A DNA stretch of 64,000 nt from Deltaproteobacteria bacterium (GTDB taxonomy: Bacteria; Myxococcota_A; Polyangia; Polyangiales; JADJMO01): the NCBI GenBank assembly GCA_025363655.1, contig JANYDK010000011.1:1-64000 (forward strand), read 5' to 3'. Positions 26,018-34,744 of this stretch are shown here, piece after piece (positions within the stretch are counted from its first letter, which is position 1; each line of letters begins with the position of its first letter). The notes below the pieces were generated by a model. The model searched no databases, was not told the origin of the DNA, and was given only the letters and a program-made list of their open reading frames with translations. Position numbers and translations under genes: made by a program.

Positions 26018-26989
26018 ATGCCCCCTCCCATGCCTCGAAAGCGTCCGATCTCCAGCGAAGTGCGGGCTGAGCCTCCGACGTTGCTCACGAGTGCCGAGGT
26101 CGCGACCTTACTCCGCGTGCATCCGAAGCACGTGTATCGGCTGCTGCGCGACGGTCTCCCGGCTCGACGCGTCGGCGGCGAGTGGCGCTTCGTCCGCGCC
26201 GACGTTCTCGAGTGGTCGAAGACTGGCGCGAGCGCTTCGAGCGACGCAAGTGCAGTGTCCGGCGCGAGCGAGGCTGCCGATGGACCGGGATCGATCCGGC
26301 GAAACGACGAACGACGCATCGTCGCGCCCCCGCTGCTCGCAGCCAACGGCGACGTCGCGGTCGAGCTCCTCTTGCAGCGTCTGTGCGAGCGCACGAGCAC
26401 GCCGCTCGGCTTCGTCTCCGCCGATCGCGATACCGGGCTCGAGCTCCTGGCGCGTCGCAAGGTCCTCGCGGCCGGCACGCACGGCCTAGTGCCACCGCGC
26501 GATCTGGCGGGCGATCGATTGGTGCAGATTCATCTCGTGCGTCGCGCCATCGGGCTCGTCACGCGCAAGGGCGACAAACCACGCACGCTCGCCAAGCTCG
26601 GAAAAACACGCCTCGCGAGCCGACCGGCGACCGCGGGGGTGCGCCTGCACCTCGACGCCGCATTGCGCGCGGAGGGCCTCGATCCCCAGCTCGTCCACGA
26701 GCGCGCCGTCTTGTACGCCTCACACCGCGACGTCGTCTGCTCCATCGCCGCCGGCGCCGCCGACCTCGGCATCGCCTCCGCCGCCTGGGCCGCTCGCCTC
26801 GATCTCGCCTTCACGCCGATGGTCGACGAGCCCTACGGCCTCACGCTCTTCGCCGAAGATTTGGGCGATCCGCGCGTCGTGCAGCTCTGCGAGCTGGCCC
26901 AAAGTGCCTCGTTCCGCAGCGCGCTCTCCGCCGTCCCTGGCTACGTCGCCGAGGGAAGCGGAAGCATCCATTACGAAGTCATCGATTGA
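26018..26989 (+). CDS. HTH regulator with PBP-like ligand domain
   Basis: A 323-residue one-component regulator. An excisionase/MerR-like HTH comes first (LLTSAEVATLLRVHPKHVYR, LLRDGLPARRVGGEWRF), then a Ser/Ala linker, then a periplasmic-binding-protein-like domain (PBP_like, PF12727) with FVSADRDTGLELLARRKVLA, GLVPPRDL and DLGIASAAWAARLDLAFTPM. In this family the second domain senses a small anion such as molybdate or another ligand, but the ligand here is unknown. ATGs at 26018 and 26030 are both possible. It is divergent from the GH5 gene, with only 49 bases between the starts, so it may control that gene. Confidence 0.85.
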   Translation: MPPPMPRKRPISSEVRAEPPTLLTSAEVATLLRVHPKHVYRLLRDGLPARRVGGEWRFVRADVLEWSKTGASASSDASAVSGASEAADGPGSIRRNDERRIVAPPLLAANGDVAVELLLQRLCERTSTPLGFVSADRDTGLELLARRKVLAAGTHGLVPPRDLAGDRLVQIHLVRRAIGLVTRKGDKPRTLAKLGKTRLASRPATAGVRLHLDAALRAEGLDPQLVHERAVLYASHRDVVCSIAAGAADLGIASAAWAARLDLAFTPMVDEPYGLTLFAEDLGDPRVVQLCELAQSASFRSALSAVPGYVAEGSGSIHYEVID

Positions 26990-27375
26990 GTCAGATACGC
27001 CACCGCTGCCTTTTCGTCGTCGAAGACGTGCGCCTGCGCGCCGCGATTCTTGGCGAGCCGCGTCGACTGCAGCTTCCCCACCGCGGTGCGTACCAAGGTC
27101 GCGACCTTGGTGAACCGACGCGTGAGCGCAGCGATGGCGACGTTGGCCTTGGCCTCGAATGCTTCATCGTTCCGCGGCGGCGCGCGCCGAATGTCGATGA
27201 GTAGCTTCATGCCGGGCGGCACCTTCACGATCGCATCGCGGAGGAGCAAGTACGACCGCTCGACCGTGTCGGCGTCGGGATAGGCGAGCTCGTTGCGCTC
27301 GTAGCGCACGAGACCAACGGCCGCATCGACCGTGACCCGCGACCAGGCGTCTTCCACCAGCAGCGTCGACGTCAT
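26971..27375 (-). CDS. Small SpoIIAA/STAS-like protein
   Basis: A 134-residue soluble protein beginning MTSTLLVEDAWSRVTVDAAV. Its alternating strand-helix pattern (GMKLLIDIRRAP, then ALTRRFTKVATLVRTAVGKL, and a C-terminal VFDDEKAAVAYL) resembles the SpoIIAA-like/STAS-like fold found in many myxobacterial conserved hypotheticals. No catalytic motif is seen. Its 3' end overlaps the convergent HTH regulator gene by 19 bases, so transcription of one may affect the other. Confidence 0.6.
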   Translation of the reverse strand: MTSTLLVEDAWSRVTVDAAVGLVRYERNELAYPDADTVERSYLLLRDAIVKVPPGMKLLIDIRRAPPRNDEAFEAKANVAIAALTRRFTKVATLVRTAVGKLQSTRLAKNRGAQAHVFDDEKAAVAYLTQSMTS

Positions 27376-27420
27376 GACCCGACGTGCATCATGCCACACC
27401 ACACGCCGGCGCGATGTCAC

Positions 27421-27849
27421 CTACGAGGCGTCGATCTGCTTCCCGAAAACGACCCGCAGCGCGAGCCCCACCCCCGCGAGCAGCGCCATGGCCGTGAGAA
27501 ACCAAGCACCTACATTCCACCCCAACGCCGGCCAGAGTCGCAACGAGAGCCCGACCAGCGGCGTCGCCACGAACGCCACCGCGAACGCCCGCAACCCAGT
27601 CGGCAACGTGCGCACCTTGAGCTTGAGAAGCGCCACATCGATGGCCGCGAACACCAGCAGCTGCGCAATCGCGAGCCCAGTCAGCGCGAGGAACCATAGG
27701 ACCCACTTGCCGATCGTGAGATAGGGGAGCCACGCCAGCCACTGGGGAATGCGGTGGAGCGAGGCACTTGCTGCCGCGAAGGCCCAACCACCGGCGAAGG
27801 TGCCGAGCAGAAGGGGGCGCATCCAAGCGCCGAGGGTGGGGCGGGGCAT
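27421..27849 (-). CDS. Small membrane protein
   Basis: A 142-residue protein with about four hydrophobic segments (PLLLGTFAGGWAFAAAS, VLWFLALTGLAIAQLLVFAA, FAVAFVATPLVGLSL, WFLTAMALLAGVGLALRVVF). Positively charged loops (KLKVRTLPTGLR) suggest which sides face the cytoplasm. No family recognised. It is 45 bases upstream of the SpoIIAA-like gene and may be co-transcribed. Confidence 0.65.
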   Translation of the reverse strand: MPRPTLGAWMRPLLLGTFAGGWAFAAASASLHRIPQWLAWLPYLTIGKWVLWFLALTGLAIAQLLVFAAIDVALLKLKVRTLPTGLRAFAVAFVATPLVGLSLRLWPALGWNVGAWFLTAMALLAGVGLALRVVFGKQIDAS

Positions 27850-28107
27850 GAAGGAACGATGGACATGAGCGGGACGGCTAGCAATGGTTGTGACGTTTCT
27901 TCATGAGCGCGGGTGCAGGCGCGGGCACGGGCGCAGTTTGCCCCCTTCCTCCGGGACTTCGAGCCCGATGAAAAGAACAGTTATTTCCATATGTTGACCC
28001 TCAGCCATATCGACAAAGCTGGCCCGGTCGGGCGAGGCGAAGCATTCGAAGGATGCGCCCTTTTTCTGCTCTTCGAGGGTGTGGGGGCTGGATTCATACA
28101 GCATGAG
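27850..28107. other. Intergenic, locally A+T-richer stretch
   Basis: This gap contains a run around 27970-28015 that is A+T-rich for this genome and includes TTGACC. A 67-codon minus-strand frame (27901-28104) starts two bases after the FKBP stop, but it has no recognisable motif. It may hold promoter elements of the flanking genes; nothing firm is visible. Confidence 0.3.
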
Positions 28108-28673
<566 letters not shown>

Positions 28674-28677
<4 letters not shown>

Positions 28678-29012
28678 TTCTCGCGCTCGTGCTTTTCAGT
28701 CTTCTGAGTCTTCTGAGTCTTCTGAGTCTTCTCACTGTTCTCACTCTTCTCGAGCACGTCGAAGGCGACGTCGGCCGTCGCACCGACCAACTTGTTCACC
28801 ACGCGAATGGCGCCATGCACGCCCGTCACGGCGACGTCGTGCACGGCGTGGACGATCTTGGCGGGAGCGCCGACGTCGGGCAGATCCTCGAGGATGGCGA
28901 AGGGACGCGCCGCGGTCTCCTTCTGCACGCGCTCGACCGCACGCGAGCCGTGCTCGACGGCGTCGATCAACAACGATTTCAGGCCTCGCCACCGCTTCCA
29001 GTTTTCGCTCAT
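28674..29012 (-). CDS. 112-aa partner protein of the alpha/beta hydrolase
   Basis: A helical protein beginning MSENWKRWRGLKSLLIDAVE. The middle (RAVERVQKETAARPFAILED, then VHAVHDVAVTGVHGAIRVVN) resembles the helical region that precedes the catalytic domain in some PGAP1-like alpha/beta hydrolases. Here it is a separate gene, overlapping the hydrolase stop as ATGA and the FKBP start as GTGA. The last 25 residues are a Lys/Thr/Glu tail built from 9-bp repeats (KTQKTQKTQKTEK). It may bind or regulate the hydrolase; that is inference. Confidence 0.6.
28698..28751 (-). repeat. 9-bp tandem repeat, six units
   Basis: Plus-strand units: three AGTCTTCTG, then AGTCTTCTC, ACTGTTCTC and ACTCTTCTC. They encode the Lys-Thr-Gln tail of the 112-aa protein. 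Confidence 0.85.
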
Positions 29013-30049
29013 GCGTCCCCTCGGTCGTCGCGATCGTCGCGATCGTCGCGATCGTCGCGATACCAATCACGGATGTGCGTATAGACGTCAGGATGATGGG
29101 CGAGCGGAAGGTGCGCCACGCCCGGCAGAATTTTTACGTGGCCCGGCGGCAGCGCCAAGCCTTCGGCGTCGACGACGTGACCATCGGTCGCGCTCGGCAC
29201 CGGCACCATCATGTCGCCGAAGAGCCGCGCGAAACGCACGTCGTCCCAGAGCGCACCCGCGATGAGGTAATGACGAATGGAAGGCAGGAGCGGCACCGGA
29301 TGACGCGGATCGCGAAGCGAGAACTGATGGGTGCGACGCGCGCGATCGTCATGACGGAGATCGGCGTCCCCGAGATCTTTCACTCCGTCGCTGCGTAGCT
29401 CGCCGATGTCGGCGATGAGGCGTGTGTACGGATCGGGGATCGAGCGCATCACGCGTGTGAAGACGCGACCGACGCGTTCGAGCGGCGCTCCCAGATGCGG
29501 CGTCCCGACGTAGAACGCACGGCGCACCAGCCGCAGCCATGATGCGTCTCGTGCGTCTCGCGCGACTCGCGCGGCCGGCGCGTCCAGCTGTTCGAGGCTC
29601 GCGAGGTGGCAAGCGCTGCGGAGGACGAGCCCTCCCATGCTGTATCCGAAGGGAATGATCTCTTCGAGCGGCGTCGGCCAGACGTCGACCAACGTGCGGA
29701 GGAGCCCCGCCAGCGTCGCGCCGTTGTCGGCGATGGCGAGGCCGGAGTTGTAACGGAGGTAGAGGGGCGTGGTGCCGAAGTCGCGCGCGTGCATCGAGCC
29801 GTAGTCGCTACCGTCGGGAAACGCGAAGACGCCCTCGGTGCAGCTCACGCCATGCAGGAGCAACGTGACGCGTGAGCTCGCTTCCGGATGTGCACGCGCG
29901 AGGGCTTCGCGCTCCAAGTCGAGCAGCTCACCGCCGTGCGGGTCGCGAACGAAGCGCATCTCGGTGGCGAGCCCGTTGCCGGTGCGCGCGAGGTAGTCAC
30001 CGATCACGCCGTTGAGGACGCCGAGCGTGAAATCGAGCTTCTTTCCCAT
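29009..30049 (-). CDS. Alpha/beta hydrolase (PGAP1/lipase-like)
   Basis: A 346-residue hydrolase. The oxyanion strand is SRVTLLLHGVSCTEGVFAF and the nucleophile elbow IIPFGYSMGGLVLRSACHLA (G-x-S-x-G) near residue 155. A short-chain segment (RAFYVGTPHLGAPLERVGRV) is typical of lipases/PGAP1-like proteins. Candidate acid and base are in MVPVPSATDGHVVDAEGL and ILPGVAHLPLAHHP. No signal peptide is obvious. The C-terminus is a RDD repeat tail (DWYRDDRDDRDDRDDRGDA). It is the first gene of a coupled three-gene operon and is divergent from the gene at 30290. Ester or lipid substrates are likely. Confidence 0.85.
   Translation of the reverse strand: MGKKLDFTLGVLNGVIGDYLARTGNGLATEMRFVRDPHGGELLDLEREALARAHPEASSRVTLLLHGVSCTEGVFAFPDGSDYGSMHARDFGTTPLYLRYNSGLAIADNGATLAGLLRTLVDVWPTPLEEIIPFGYSMGGLVLRSACHLASLEQLDAPAARVARDARDASWLRLVRRAFYVGTPHLGAPLERVGRVFTRVMRSIPDPYTRLIADIGELRSDGVKDLGDADLRHDDRARRTHQFSLRDPRHPVPLLPSIRHYLIAGALWDDVRFARLFGDMMVPVPSATDGHVVDAEGLALPPGHVKILPGVAHLPLAHHPDVYTHIRDWYRDDRDDRDDRDDRGDA
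29025..29060 (-). repeat. 9-bp tandem repeat, four exact units
   Basis: Four copies of TCGTCGCGA on the plus strand encode the Arg-Asp-Asp tail of the alpha/beta hydrolase. Confidence 0.85.
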
Positions 30050-30289
30050 CCGCCCTCAGCTGCGCCGGAGCGTGGTCGCGTCTTCGGCGGGGCGGAAGGC
30101 CGAGGGCCAGCCGGCGCGAGCTCGACGCAGAAAACGCTCACCCGTGCCGATCGCGCACACGGCGACGAGACTCGCCACCGATGGGGAGCGGAGCAGACAG
30201 GCGACTCGATGCGAGATCGGCATCGGCGACGAATACGTAGGAAAGCAAGCGCAACGCGCGCTGGCCTGCCCGTTGCACTACCGCTCGAC

Positions 30290-31021
30290 ATGACCTCGAA
30301 ATCACTCGCCACCTTCGCGCTGACGGCCATCCTCGTCAGCAGCGTCAGCCTCGTCAGCCTCGTCAGCCGCGCTCATGCCTACGACGACGGGCCGCCGCCC
30401 GACTTCAGCGACGACAAGCCCGCGGCGCCGGCGCCTGCTCCGGCGCCTTCACCGAGCTTCGTTCCTGCGCTCGCACCGACCTTCGCCGCCGCACCTACGG
30501 CATCTCCGAACGTCGCGCCCTCGTTCAACGACGGAAGCGCAAGCGAAGGTCCGCGGCGCGAGAGGAAGGTCTTCTACGGCTGGGAGAACATGGTCGTCAG
30601 CTACAGCGGTCTCGCTCTCTTCTACGGCGGAGGCTTCTCGTCTGGGCCGGAGAAGGCGATTCTCGGCGCCGCCATCTATGCGCTCGGCAGCCCCATCGTC
30701 CACATCGCCAACGGCGACAGCGGCGGCAAGGCGTACGGCGCTTTGATGATCAACGCCCTCACGCCGGTCGTCTTCGGCGCCCTCGGCCACACCACCGACC
30801 GTCCGTGTTCGCCGCACGACGAAGAGTGCGATCTCGGTCACATCAGCGGAATGATTTACGGCGCCATGCTCGGCAGCCTCGTCGCGCCGCTCCTCGACGG
30901 GTTTCTCCTCGGTTGGAAGCCGGAGAAGACGCCCGAGTTCGGCATCGCGCCGACGATGACCTTGGCGCGGAAGGAAGATCCGACTTCGGCGACGACCGTC
31001 GGCGTCAGCGGTTTCTTCTGA
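30290..31021 (+). CDS. Exported protein with Pro/Ala linker
   Basis: A 243-residue protein. The signal peptide contains a 9-bp repeat (VSSVSLVSLVSRAHA; cleavage after AHA). Next comes a Pro/Ala-rich linker of about 50 residues, then a hydrophobic, Gly-rich region (KVFYGWENMVVSYSGLALFY, ILGAAIYALGSPIVHIANGD, ALMINALTPVVFGALG, GMIYGAMLGSLVAPLLDGFL) that could be three membrane helices or beta-hairpins. I do not recognise the family. The ATG at 30290 is chosen because it opens the signal peptide. Confidence 0.65.
   Translation: MTSKSLATFALTAILVSSVSLVSLVSRAHAYDDGPPPDFSDDKPAAPAPAPAPSPSFVPALAPTFAAAPTASPNVAPSFNDGSASEGPRRERKVFYGWENMVVSYSGLALFYGGGFSSGPEKAILGAAIYALGSPIVHIANGDSGGKAYGALMINALTPVVFGALGHTTDRPCSPHDEECDLGHISGMIYGAMLGSLVAPLLDGFLLGWKPEKTPEFGIAPTMTLARKEDPTSATTVGVSGFF
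30332..30367 (+). repeat. 9-bp tandem repeat, four units
   Basis: Units CTCGTCAGC, AGCGTCAGC, CTCGTCAGC, CTCGTCAGC encode the core of the signal peptide of the gene at 30290. Confidence 0.8.
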
Positions 31022-31052
31022 GAGTGCACGATACGATTCAAGCTGGAATTTA

Positions 31053-31072
31053 CGAGAAATGGGAACTTCTCG
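31053..31072 (+). promoter_or_regulatory. Inverted repeat between two genes
   Basis: CGAGAA (31053-31058) and TTCTCG (31067-31072) are separated by eight bases. It lies after the gene ending at 31021 and 34 bases before the ExbD-like start. It could be an operator or a weak hairpin; no T-run follows. Confidence 0.3.
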
Positions 31073-31105
31073 CGCGGCGCCCGGTCGCTCGACAAGGAGG
31101 TGACC

Positions 31106-31651
31106 ATGGCAGGTGTCGAGGATGTCGGAGGTGGAGGTGGGCGGAGTAGGCGCAACGTCGATACGGCGATCAACATGGTGCCGTTCATCGACCTCTTGCT
31201 CGTGACGGTGTCGTTTCTGCTCATCACGGCGGTGTGGACCTCTCTCGCGCGGGTGTCGGTGTCGCCGACCGACACGCATGGCTCGACGAAGGTGCACGGG
31301 CCGCCCGGGCCAGCCTCGCTGCACGCACGCATCTCGACCGAGAAGGGCACCGTCACGCTGCAATGGCAGGACGGCACGCGCTACGACGACATCGCCACCG
31401 TGCCCCTCGACGGCGGGAAGGAAGACGCGCTCCGCGACGCTGTGCGCGCTGCCTATGCGGGGGGCCTCGCGGGACGTCACCTCGCCGCCGACTTCGACGT
31501 CACGAACGTGAACGAAGCCTACGTCCACGCCGAGGCGAAGGTGCCCTTGCAGACGATGATGACGGTGATCGACGCCATCGACGCGACCACCCGCAAGCTC
31601 GACGAGAAGACGACGATTCCCGCGTTTCACGTCAGTTTGTCGTCGACCTGA
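31106..31651 (+). CDS. ExbD/TolR-like membrane protein
   Basis: A 181-residue protein with a Gly/Arg-rich cytoplasmic start, one membrane helix (NMVPFIDLLLVTVSFLLITA, with the conserved aspartate of ExbD/TolR in FIDLLL) and a periplasmic domain of about 130 residues. A strong AAGGAGG (31094-31100) stands five bases before the ATG at 31106 and fixes this start over the upstream GTG. ExbD-type proteins transmit proton-motive force with an ExbB partner; none is adjacent here, so it must work with a partner encoded elsewhere. Confidence 0.85.
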   Translation: MAGVEDVGGGGGRSRRNVDTAINMVPFIDLLLVTVSFLLITAVWTSLARVSVSPTDTHGSTKVHGPPGPASLHARISTEKGTVTLQWQDGTRYDDIATVPLDGGKEDALRDAVRAAYAGGLAGRHLAADFDVTNVNEAYVHAEAKVPLQTMMTVIDAIDATTRKLDEKTTIPAFHVSLSST

Positions 31652-31657
31652 CGAGCG

Positions 31658-32551
31658 TCACGTCACCGCGAACTGCGGGAGCTGCCCGATGCGTTCGAGC
31701 GCGTCGGGCGGCGCGTCGACGGGGAATGCGGCCGACGATCGCCCGAGGCGTTCGAACCAGCGGCGATCGAGCGGTTCGGCGAGCTCGCGTGCGTCGAACG
31801 CCCCGACGGTCGCGCGCTTGTTGTCACCCGTCACCGGACCGAAGCCGACGGCGAATCCCGCAAGGAGCATCGCCGAACGAATCGCCGTCGCGCCGCTGAA
31901 GGTGTGCACCGCGACGCCGGCACGACAGACCCGACGGAGCGCAGCGAAGGCGGCGACCGTCCACATTTGGGGATTGGCGCGGGGCGAGAAGGGATCCCAG
32001 AAGACGATGTCGGCCATGCCCGCGGCCTGCGTTTCGAGCGTGAGAGGGAGCTCGCCATCGACGTAGCGCCAACGCGTATGACGGCAGGAATGCTCGCCGG
32101 ACTCGAGTACCGCGCTGGCCGCCGCGAGCGATTCACCGACGAAGCCGAATGCTTCGGCGTTCTCCTCGGCGAGCGCGAGCGAGAATGCGGCGAGGCTGCG
32201 ATCGAAGCTGACGATCTCGAGCGTGCGCTTCGCATCGTCCCGTGCATGCGAGGAGTGCGAGGAGTGCGAAGAGTGCGATGCCTTCCACGCCGCGAGGGCG
32301 TTGCTCCCGGCGCCGAGTCCGATATCGAGCAAGACGAGCGGACGACCGGGAGTACTTTCACCCAGTCTTTCTCGCACTCGCGCGGGTACTATATAAATAC
32401 GTTCTGCTTCTTCGATGGGGCCGGTCACCGGATGCATCAGCTCTCCGGTGAGGCGATCGCGCACCGCCCGCGCCCCAGCACGAGTGGTCACCACCTCGCA
32501 ATCGAGACCGACGCCGCGTGTGAGCGGGAGTGTGAGCGGGGCATGCGTCAT
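31658..32551 (-). CDS. MnmC-like tRNA methyltransferase (DUF752)
   Basis: A 297-residue SAM-dependent methyltransferase of the MnmC N-domain type, which methylates aminomethyl-uridine at tRNA wobble position 34. Motifs: the N-terminal entrance (EVVTTRAGARAVRDRLTGEL), SAM site LVLLDIGLGAGSNALAAW, the acidic strand EIVSFDRSLAAF, and the catalytic FWDPFSPRANPQMWT, which matches the D-x-F-S-P-x-x-N/K-P-x-x-W family motif. C-terminal motif KRATVGAF. A run of 9-bp repeats gives the insert SHSSHSSHSSHARDD after motif I. It overlaps the tgt stop as ATGA, so synthesis of the two tRNA-modification enzymes is coupled. Confidence 0.85.
   Translation of the reverse strand: MTHAPLTLPLTRGVGLDCEVVTTRAGARAVRDRLTGELMHPVTGPIEEAERIYIVPARVRERLGESTPGRPLVLLDIGLGAGSNALAAWKASHSSHSSHSSHARDDAKRTLEIVSFDRSLAAFSLALAEENAEAFGFVGESLAAASAVLESGEHSCRHTRWRYVDGELPLTLETQAAGMADIVFWDPFSPRANPQMWTVAAFAALRRVCRAGVAVHTFSGATAIRSAMLLAGFAVGFGPVTGDNKRATVGAFDARELAEPLDRRWFERLGRSSAAFPVDAPPDALERIGQLPQFAVT
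32247..32273 (-). repeat. 9-bp tandem repeat, three units
   Basis: Plus-strand units TGCGAGGAG, TGCGAGGAG and TGCGAAGAG encode the His-Ser-Ser insert in the MnmC-like protein. Confidence 0.8.
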
Positions 32552-33702
32552 GCTTCTTCCGGCAAGCGTCGACCCGGCCGGACGGCGCCGTGCTCGTGGC
32601 GATCGATCGCCTCGAGCTGCGCCGCCGACCAACTCGCGTAGACGCCCGCTTCGATGGCCTGCCGCGCGCCGCGCATGAGCGCTTGGTAGTGGTGGAGGTT
32701 GTGCATCGAGAGGAGCCGCGGTCCGAGCGGCTCGCCGCACTTGAAGAGGTGGTGGAGGTAGGCGCGGCTGAACTTGGTGCAGGTGACACAATCGCAGGCT
32801 GCGTCGAGGGCGACGTCGGCAATCGCGTAGGGAGCGCGGGTGATCTTGACGCGCCCACTCGAGGTGAACGCGGTCCCTTGCCAGCCGAGGTGGGTCGGCA
32901 AGATGCAGTCGAACATGTCGACGCCGGCGGCGATGGCGTGGAGCAAATCAGGGGGGGTGCCGACGCCCATCAGATAACGCGGCTTCTTTGCTGGAAGCAG
33001 CTCGGCGGAGAGGCCGATGACGTCTTCACGTTGCGTGCGCGTATCTCCGACTGCGAGACCGCCGATGGCGAACCCGTCGAAGGGATGCTGCGTGAGGAAG
33101 GCCGCCGACTCGCCGCGGAGCGAGGGCACGAGACCACCTTGGACGATGGCGAAGAGCGCCTGACGCGGCTCGGTCTTCGCTGCCAGGCTACGGAGCGCCC
33201 AACGATGCGTCCGCTCCATCGCCGCGCGCGTGGCCTTTTCGTCGGAGGTGGAGTCGATGCAGACGTCGAGCACCATCATGATGTCGGCGCCGATCGCCGT
33301 TTGCAGCTCGATCGAGCGCTCGGGCGAGAGCATGTGCATGCGCTGATCGACGTAGCTGCGAAACCGCGCGCCGCGCTCGGAGATGGTGCGATCGGCGGCG
33401 AGCGAGAAGATCTGGAAGCCGCCGCTGTCGGTGAGCACCGGGCCGTCCCAGCCCATGAAGGCATGCACGCCGCCGACGCGACGGAAGAGCTCGATGCCTG
33501 GACGAAGCATCAAGTGGTACGTGTTGGCGAGGAGCACTTGCGCGCCGACGGTGCGCAAATCGTCGGGGGTGAGCCCGGTGACCGTCGCGCGCGTACCGAC
33601 GGTCATGAACGCAGGCGTATCGGCGACGCCGTGCGCGGTGGTCAGCCGACCGCGGCGCGCACGCGTCGAAGAATCGGTCGCGAGGATTTCGAGACCGAGC
33701 AT
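32548..33702 (-). CDS. tgt: Queuine tRNA-ribosyltransferase
   Basis: A 384-residue bacterial TGT, which replaces guanine-34 by preQ1 in tRNAs for Asp, Asn, His and Tyr. Motifs in order: GVADTPAFMTVGTRATV, LLANTYHLMLRPG, GWDGPVLTDSGGFQIFSL (base-binding Asp), GGLAVGD, YLMGVGTPPDLLHAIAAGVD and MFDCILPTH with the catalytic aspartate. The zinc site is CDCVTC with the later HNLHHY. The segment around MMVLDVCIDST differs from the usual LDEC-x-P pattern. Length is normal. The stop overlaps the MnmC-like start, and the lipoprotein gene upstream ends seven bases before the ATG. Confidence 0.95.
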   Translation of the reverse strand: MLGLEILATDSSTRARRGRLTTAHGVADTPAFMTVGTRATVTGLTPDDLRTVGAQVLLANTYHLMLRPGIELFRRVGGVHAFMGWDGPVLTDSGGFQIFSLAADRTISERGARFRSYVDQRMHMLSPERSIELQTAIGADIMMVLDVCIDSTSDEKATRAAMERTHRWALRSLAAKTEPRQALFAIVQGGLVPSLRGESAAFLTQHPFDGFAIGGLAVGDTRTQREDVIGLSAELLPAKKPRYLMGVGTPPDLLHAIAAGVDMFDCILPTHLGWQGTAFTSSGRVKITRAPYAIADVALDAACDCVTCTKFSRAYLHHLFKCGEPLGPRLLSMHNLHHYQALMRGARQAIEAGVYASWSAAQLEAIDRHEHGAVRPGRRLPEEA

Positions 33703-33709
33703 CGGGTGA

Positions 33710-34636
33710 CTAGTCGAGGCGCCCGTTGAGCGTCATCGTGTTCTGCACGCGCATGGTGCCGCCGCTGCCGGTGGCGCCGTAGCCGTAGATGCGAATCTCG
33801 ATCGCCCCGGATTTGCCGGAAACGCCGCCGATCGTGACGGTGGTGGTCGTGTCTTTGGCGAAGGGAGTGCCGAGCGCGGTGAAGGTGTCGACGCTGGTGC
33901 CGACCGATCCGTTGGTCGGACCGGTGCCCGACGATTTCACGTCGACGAAGAGCGTCTCGAGGCTCACGAGGCATCCCGACGCCGGCGTGACGGTGAACGT
34001 CAGGTACTTGCCTTTGTCGGCGCTGGAACCGACACCCCAGCTGCTGGAGTTGAACGAGCCTGAGCCGGCCGTGGCGGTGAGCCCGCTGGTACCCGTCGAG
34101 CGCGTGAGCGTGCCGCTGGTGATGCCGCTGACCACCGTCTTCGCGGTGGCGCTCGCTTCGCCGCCGGCGAGCGCGCCGAAGTCGAAGGTCACGAGCGGGC
34201 CGTCGAAGCCCTTGTTGACGCAGGTGGAGAGCGCGTCGGACGGGGTGATGGCGTCGGCGGTGTCGGCGATCGCGCTGTCGGCGGTATCGGCCGTATCGGG
34301 TCCGACGTCTTTGCCCGAGTCGACGATCGTCGTGTCGGCAGTGTCGGCAGTGTCGCTGCCCGCGTCCTTGGTGTCGGCCACGCCGGTGTCGACGGCGGTC
34401 GTGTCGGGGCTGCCCGTGTCCCCCGTCGACGTGTCGGGTTTGGTCCCGCTGTCGTCGACGTTGGTGTCGTGCCCGCCGCTCGAGTCATCGACGCGGCTGT
34501 CGACGCCCGACCCGGTGTCGTGGGTGATTGGGTTGGTGTCCCCAGAGCCGTCACCGACCGCGCAACCGATGATTCCAAAGCTGGCGAGGGCCACTGAGAG
34601 GCCGATCACCGCTGCCCGACGTTGTTGACACTGCAT
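33710..34636 (-). CDS. Lipoprotein with long Asp/Thr linker
   Basis: A 308-residue protein. The signal peptide ends with lipobox IIGC near residue 25, followed by about 110 residues dominated by Asp, Thr, Ser, Gly and Ala (DTADTADTTIVDSGKDVGPD). The C-terminal 150 residues form a Gly/Ser/Thr-rich beta-sandwich (GPLVTFDFGALAGGEASATA, SGTLTRSTGTSGLTATAG, GAIEIRIYGYGATGSGGTMR) resembling a carbohydrate-binding or fibronectin-like surface domain. Homology is not certain. It precedes tgt by seven bases; the link is positional. Confidence 0.8.
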   Translation of the reverse strand: MQCQQRRAAVIGLSVALASFGIIGCAVGDGSGDTNPITHDTGSGVDSRVDDSSGGHDTNVDDSGTKPDTSTGDTGSPDTTAVDTGVADTKDAGSDTADTADTTIVDSGKDVGPDTADTADSAIADTADAITPSDALSTCVNKGFDGPLVTFDFGALAGGEASATAKTVVSGITSGTLTRSTGTSGLTATAGSGSFNSSSWGVGSSADKGKYLTFTVTPASGCLVSLETLFVDVKSSGTGPTNGSVGTSVDTFTALGTPFAKDTTTTVTIGGVSGKSGAIEIRIYGYGATGSGGTMRVQNTMTLNGRLD

Positions 34637-34744
34637 CGGCCCTGCTTAGCACTGCGACCCGGCGGCGGTCGACGTGTGGGGCCGAAAAATCCGCATCGGG
34701 TGTACAGAACAAATCTTTGAAGACGCTTCTGCTGCGGTCTTGTG

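Noticed and set aside
27901-28104. 67-codon minus-strand frame starting just after the FKBP gene
   Set aside because: No ribosome-binding site, domain or hydrophobic segment; coding signal too weak to call a gene.
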